DNA from: Erysipelotrichaceae bacterium
GTDB taxonomy: Bacteria > Bacillota_I > Bacilli_A > Erysipelotrichales > Erysipelotrichaceae
NCBI GenBank assembly: GCA_017404205.1
Contig: JAFRCV010000008.1
Coordinates: forward strand, 186,001-250,000
Reading direction: 5' to 3'
Length of the DNA: 64,000 bases
Shown here: positions 60,555-64,000 of the stretch, in pieces
Layout of the letters: every line of letters starts with the position of its first letter
Position numbering within the stretch: position 1 is the stretch's first letter
Position numbers and translations under genes: made by a program
The notes under the pieces: model-generated
Seen by the model: the letters and a program-made list of their open reading frames with translations, nothing else
The model's database searches: none
Told to the model about the DNA's origin: nothing

Positions 60555-60900
60555 TTCTTATTCATAGGAATTCTACCTCTTTTTAACGATTTTAACCCAT
60601 CATAACCTTTCGTTTTATATGTTTTTGTCCATTGATAAATCGTTCCAACTCCAACACATGCTTCAAATGCCACAGTTCGTAATGATTCTCCTGCTTATAT
60701 ACATGCTACATATTCGAATTTTTCATCAGCACTTAGAAGAGTATTTTTATAATTGTTTTTTAATCCATCAACTCCATATAAATCAAAAACCTTTACCCAA
60801 TCACGCACCATATGAATAAAATTATGTGGTAGTTCTATATATTTGCCTGCTTTATATTCTTCTACATATTTTAATTTCAACTTCCATTTATATTTAATTT
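60555..60900 (-). pseudogene. IS3-family (IS150-like) transposase OrfA remnant
   Basis: On - the frame reads EEYKAGKYIELPHNFIHMVRDWVKVFDLYGVDGLKNNYKN, then LSADEKFEYVACI, then a stop at about 60695. The same frame continues AGESLRTVAFEACVGVGTIYQWTKTYKTKGYDGLKSLKRGR. These are two helix-turn-helix repeats of an IS150-group OrfA, broken by an in-frame stop. The start codon is lost (a TTG is the only candidate) and OrfB is not recognisable. The element is inactive. Confidence 0.7.
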
Positions 60901-60955
60901 AAAAACCCCCTTTACTAGATTGTCCAGTTTAGGGGGCACACCTCACTTTAGAGGT
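60901..60955 (-). mobile_element. IS end, now acting as terminator-like hairpin
   Basis: On - the sequence TGCCCCCTAAACTGGACAA resembles the terminal inverted repeat of IS150-group elements. CCCCCT here (60936-60931) pairs with AGGGGG (60911-60906), and TTTTTAAA follows, forming a rho-independent terminator at the end of the PTS operon. The matching left end was not found. Confidence 0.55.
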
Positions 60956-60984
60956 TCACTTCAGATTAAATAAGTTTTTATGTT

Positions 60985-61488
60985 TTATTCAATAGTTCCA
61001 ACAATGCTCTCTCTTTTTACTTCGCCTATTCTTTTAAAATTGATTTTTAAATCATTAGAATTAGTAATAATTAACATTGTTGACATATCGTATGTTTTAG
61101 ATAATTTATCAAAATCTACACTAACTATTGGATCGCCTGCTTTAACTTTATCGCCTTGTTTCTTATCTAATAATTTAAAGCCAACACCTTTATTATTAAC
61201 AGTATTAACACCAATATGAACTAAAATTTCAACACCATCTTCGCTAGTTATTCCAAAAGCATGTCCTGTTGGAAATAAGACACTTAATTCGCCATTACAT
61301 GGTGAAAAAATATCAACATTATTACCTTTAAATTCAAAAGCAATACTGTCACCCAACATTTTTTGAGCAAACATTTCATCTTTTACATTTTCTATTGGAA
61401 TTAGTTGACCATTACCTAGTGAAGTAATTTTATTATTTTCGATGTTTAATGATTCATATTGTATTTTTTTCTTTAAAAAATCAAACAT
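60985..61488 (-). CDS. crr: PTS glucose/beta-glucoside-type EIIA domain protein
   Basis: 167 residues of the EIIA-Glc fold. The two active-site histidines are His76 (PTGHAFGI) and His91 (ILVHIGVNT); His91 is the expected phospho-acceptor. It passes phosphate from HPr to an EIIB domain. In most bgl systems this domain is fused to EIIBC; here it is a separate gene after EIIBC. It may also serve other sugars. AAAAGGAAAA precedes the ATG. Confidence 0.93.
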   Translation of the reverse strand: MFDFLKKKIQYESLNIENNKITSLGNGQLIPIENVKDEMFAQKMLGDSIAFEFKGNNVDIFSPCNGELSVLFPTGHAFGITSEDGVEILVHIGVNTVNNKGVGFKLLDKKQGDKVKAGDPIVSVDFDKLSKTYDMSTMLIITNSNDLKINFKRIGEVKRESIVGTIE

Positions 61489-61511
61489 TTTGTTTTCCTT
61501 TTCTAATATAA

Positions 61512-61535
61512 GAAAGGGAGCATGTGCCCCCTTTC
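61512..61535 (-). terminator. Hairpin between EIIBC and EIIA genes
   Basis: A stem GAAAGGG / CCCTTTC extended by GC/GC pairs with one mismatch, in the 63-base gap. On - it is followed by TTATATT, a weak U-tract, so it may be partial attenuation or mRNA processing, setting different EIIBC and EIIA levels. Confidence 0.5.
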
Positions 61536-61551
61536 AAACTAAAGTTTTACA

Positions 61552-62934
61552 TTAAGCCTTTTTAGAAAGAGCTTTTTTACCTAATAAATAAGTTACTATA
61601 AATGAGACTACAACAGCTAAGCACATAACACCCATCATGCCCCAGAAGTTGCCCCAAGTGCCATCAGGATTAATATATGCAGCAAATGATATAAAGCCTG
61701 GATTAGCTACCACGTATTGTGTTAAGCCAAATAGACCAGCGATAAAACCACCGATACCGCCACCAACCATAGCACCAATTAATGGATAACGATTAGGGAA
61801 TAATACACCATAAACACCAGGCTCAGTAATGCCAGATAAAGCTGTAATACCAGAAGAAATTCCTACGCCTCTCTTATCAGCATCTTTAGCAAGTAATGCA
61901 TATGCTAGACAAGCACCACCAACTGCAACATTTGCAGGAGCCATGCCTGTACAAATTAATGGATCAGAGCCAACTTCAGCTAACAATAAGAACAATACTG
62001 GATATGTAGCATTATTCATACCAAAGAATACAAGCCATACAGTTGTTGCACCAATAATAGCAACAGCAATTGCAGGAGCAAAACGATAGACTGCAAGTAC
62101 AGCATTAGCTAATCCTGTACCTACCCAATAGCCTAAAGGACCAAGAGCAACAAGAGTAACAGGAACAACAATAATCATTGTTAAAACTGGAAGCAATACT
62201 GTTCTTAAAACAACTGGTAAATGTTTTTGTAAGAATCGGTATACAACACTCATGAATAATGTTCCAAGAATTACAGGGAATATTTGGCCATTATATCCAA
62301 TGTTGGCAACAGGAATTCCCAAGAAATCTAATGTCTCAGGACGATTCATTGTTACATAAACTAGAACAGCACCTAAGAATGCGCCAAGATATGGATTTGT
62401 TTTTAATCTTGTTGCACTAGAATAACCAATATATATCGGTAAGAAGTATAACATTGCCTGTTGGATAGCAGTCAATACAAATATCGTACCACTGTTTGCG
62501 TCTAAGTGTGCAAATGTTGTCAATAAAGAAATAATTGCACCAATAAGACCTCCGGCAATAAATACTGGAATGATTGGTGAGAATGTACCACCAACATAAG
62601 ATAAGATTGTTTCTACTACACTGCCTTTTGTTTGTGAATCAGCTTTTAAAGCTTCTTCATCATCTACAGAACCAGCAGCTTTGATGTCGTTTTTAATTAC
62701 TTCTTCATAAAGGCTAGCAACATCTTGTCCGATAACAAATTGTTGTTCGCCATTTTGAACAATAATATTAATGACACCAGGAATTTTCTTTGCTTCTTCA
62801 ACATTTAGTTTTGATGCGTCTTTTAAATTAACTCTAAGACGAGTCATACAGTGAGAAGCAGATAGGATATTATCGACACCACCACAGGCTTCAATAATAT
62901 CATCAGATAACTTTTTATAATCTTTTTGAGCCAT
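61552..62934 (-). CDS. PTS beta-glucoside-type EIIBC permease
   Basis: 460 residues. The EIIB domain (about 1-90) has the phospho-cysteine Cys29 in SASHCMTRLRV. The EIIC domain (about 110-455) has about ten membrane segments, with GITEPGVYGV in the conserved loop. It matches the bgl/BglP-type glucose superfamily but lacks the C-terminal EIIA, which is encoded separately downstream. It imports and phosphorylates an aryl- or oligo-beta-glucoside; the exact sugar is unknown. AGGAGGAAAA precedes the ATG. It lies 25 bases after the glucosidase gene. Confidence 0.93.
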   Translation of the reverse strand: MAQKDYKKLSDDIIEACGGVDNILSASHCMTRLRVNLKDASKLNVEEAKKIPGVINIIVQNGEQQFVIGQDVASLYEEVIKNDIKAAGSVDDEEALKADSQTKGSVVETILSYVGGTFSPIIPVFIAGGLIGAIISLLTTFAHLDANSGTIFVLTAIQQAMLYFLPIYIGYSSATRLKTNPYLGAFLGAVLVYVTMNRPETLDFLGIPVANIGYNGQIFPVILGTLFMSVVYRFLQKHLPVVLRTVLLPVLTMIIVVPVTLVALGPLGYWVGTGLANAVLAVYRFAPAIAVAIIGATTVWLVFFGMNNATYPVLFLLLAEVGSDPLICTGMAPANVAVGGACLAYALLAKDADKRGVGISSGITALSGITEPGVYGVLFPNRYPLIGAMVGGGIGGFIAGLFGLTQYVVANPGFISFAAYINPDGTWGNFWGMMGVMCLAVVVSFIVTYLLGKKALSKKA

Positions 62935-62959
62935 ATTTTTCCTCCTTGTTTAATTTGGC

Positions 62960-64000
62960 TTATTTTGCTTCCATTTTTGCTTTAATGTCTGAAGCTATTT
63001 CACTAGTCTTTTTAAATTCTCTCCAATCAGACATATCATAGCCCCATTCTTGACCATTAGATTTAATTAGATCAGAATACCAATAAAATGAATCTTTCTT
63101 ATATCTCTTTAAATCTCTCACATCATCATCTGTAGTATTAACAAATACTAAGCCATAGCGCTTAGCCATGCCATTACCAGTAGATAATAAGTCGGTGAAT
63201 GACCAAGGATTAAATCCAAATATTTCTACACCATCTTCGATAGCTAATCCAACGTTATAGATATAATCTCTTAGATAGTCAATACGATATTGATCATGAA
63301 TCTTGCCATCTTCGCCCATATCTTCATGTGCACCAAAGCCAGCTTCAGTGATAACCATAGGCAAACGATAATGGTCCCACAAATATCTAAGCGCATATCT
63401 CATAGAAACGCCGTCAATATGCCAATCCCAATCTGTTGTTTCTACATATGGGTTTCTATCTAGTGCATATTCACCAGGAAGATTAGTATAAATAAATTCA
63501 CCTTTTCTTCCATATTTATTCAAACCGATTTCTTGAACATAACTTGGATCTGGCCACATGCCAACATCTGATCTATAACAGTTAACAGCTATGAAATCAA
63601 TTTTGGCTTCTTTAATTAATTCCATATCGCCAGGCCTAATATCAGGATGAATATCATTCTCTTTCCAATAATTTTTGATAAAGCCTGAGTAATCACGAAA
63701 TGCATAAGTATCGCACCAAATCTTTTCTGTAAATTCTTCAGCATTCATAGCAGCAATTTGATCTTCTGGTTTACAAGATTTAGGATAAATTGGTACATAT
63801 CCTGGAACTGGACCAATCTTACCACCTTCTACTAATTCATGACATGCAATAACAGCTTTAGCATGGCACAAATTCATGATATGGTTAATATCCCATTTTT
63901 CTTTAAACCAATCGTTACAACCTTTAGATACTCCTAACCAATGGCCATAACAAATTTGCATATTTTGTTCATTAATTGAAAGCCAATACTTAACTCTATC
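62960..64000 (-). CDS. 6-phospho-beta-glucosidase, GH1 (5' end outside window)
   Basis: The last 346 codons are visible; the start is beyond base 64000. The frame is open to the edge, where it reads VKYWLSINEQN, the GH1 acid/base motif (Glu 11 residues from the edge). The nucleophile Glu is in PMVITEAGFG. Blocks such as GFNPWSFTDLLS and KRYGLVFVNTTDD are typical of phospho-glucosidases paired with PTS transporters. It hydrolyses the 6-phospho-beta-glucoside delivered by EIIBC. Promoter and any antiterminator site are out of view. Confidence 0.93.
   Translation of the reverse strand, partial: DRVKYWLSINEQNMQICYGHWLGVSKGCNDWFKEKWDINHIMNLCHAKAVIACHELVEGGKIGPVPGYVPIYPKSCKPEDQIAAMNAEEFTEKIWCDTYAFRDYSGFIKNYWKENDIHPDIRPGDMELIKEAKIDFIAVNCYRSDVGMWPDPSYVQEIGLNKYGRKGEFIYTNLPGEYALDRNPYVETTDWDWHIDGVSMRYALRYLWDHYRLPMVITEAGFGAHEDMGEDGKIHDQYRIDYLRDYIYNVGLAIEDGVEIFGFNPWSFTDLLSTGNGMAKRYGLVFVNTTDDDVRDLKRYKKDSFYWYSDLIKSNGQEWGYDMSDWREFKKTSEIASDIKAKMEAK

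Noticed and set aside
1-64000. Mycoplasma-type code (TGA as Trp)
   Set aside because: ispA, recN and rnhC end in TGA in frame, and conserved Trp positions are encoded by TGG.
1-64000. CRISPR array, tRNA, rRNA or large tandem repeats
   Set aside because: I saw no regularly spaced direct repeats, no tRNA-like cloverleaf with the GTTCGA-type arm, and no rRNA-like high-GC segment. A tRNAscan or Infernal run could still find a missed one.

Overview
The window is AT-rich, densely packed bacterial chromosome, almost all of it housekeeping genes. It suggests a low-GC Bacillota, probably a gut or host-associated Bacilli/Erysipelotrichia/RF39-like lineage. The grounds are: T-box leaders on alaS and trpS; Spx; RNase HIII; MutS2; RecD2; IreB; YlxM; a glyS-dnaG-rpoD-trmK cluster; a beta-glucoside PTS. 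TGA is used as a stop (ispA, recN) and Trp is read from TGG, so the code is standard. LspA and MltG imply lipoproteins and peptidoglycan, so this is not a wall-less mollicute. The taxonomy is inference.

Layout. 1-2.7 kb (+): lspA end, rluD, a rhomboid protease, comEB. 3.25 kb: a divergent promoter pair for a DUF5662 gene (-) and the nusB-xseA-xseB-ispA-dxs-recN-xerD-deoB run (+, to 11.5 kb). 11.7-12.6 kb (-): an acetyltransferase and HU. 12.7-29.9 kb (-): a long run led by the alanine T-box, alaS-ireB-DUF1292-mltG-udk-greA-comEA-comEC-holA-U32-smc-ftsY-ylxM-ackA-nrnA. 29.9-33.6 kb (-): spx-mnmA-recD2. 33.6-34.8 kb (+): tryptophan T-box and trpS. 34.8-41.5 kb (-): cvpA-mutS2-uvrC-small membrane protein-rmuC-yitT. 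41.5-44.2 kb: rnhC (+), yceD-rpmF (-), tmcAL (+). 44.2-52.2 kb (-): glyS-dnaG-rpoD-trmK-glgP. 52.2-55.5 kb (-): thyA-folA-cystatin-like lipoprotein, and a small accessory group (membrane protein, CPCC protein, lipoprotein). 55.7-58.8 kb (-): ferrous iron operon feoA-feoA-feoB-Cys-rich protein behind an operator-like promoter. 58.8-61 kb: a 51-residue membrane peptide, a monooxygenase/hydrolase pair and a decayed IS3-family remnant. 61-64 kb (-): 6-phospho-beta-glucosidase (runs off the window), PTS EIIBC and EIIA. No tRNA, rRNA or CRISPR array was seen.

The most interesting signal is regulatory. At least nine transcription-unit starts have a -10 hexamer (mostly TATAAT) followed by exactly six bases and then the ATG, with no Shine-Dalgarno. 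This predicts leaderless mRNAs starting at the A of the start codon. At yceD/tmcAL both divergent promoters are built from one 10-bp palindrome. Genes inside operons and the other first genes keep clear Shine-Dalgarno sites. Other notable items are a housekeeping sigma factor with a ~180-residue lysine-rich tail (41% Lys), a lipoprotein with two cystatin-type QxVxG repeats, a short SMC, and a terminator whose 3' arm carries the glyS ribosome binding site.
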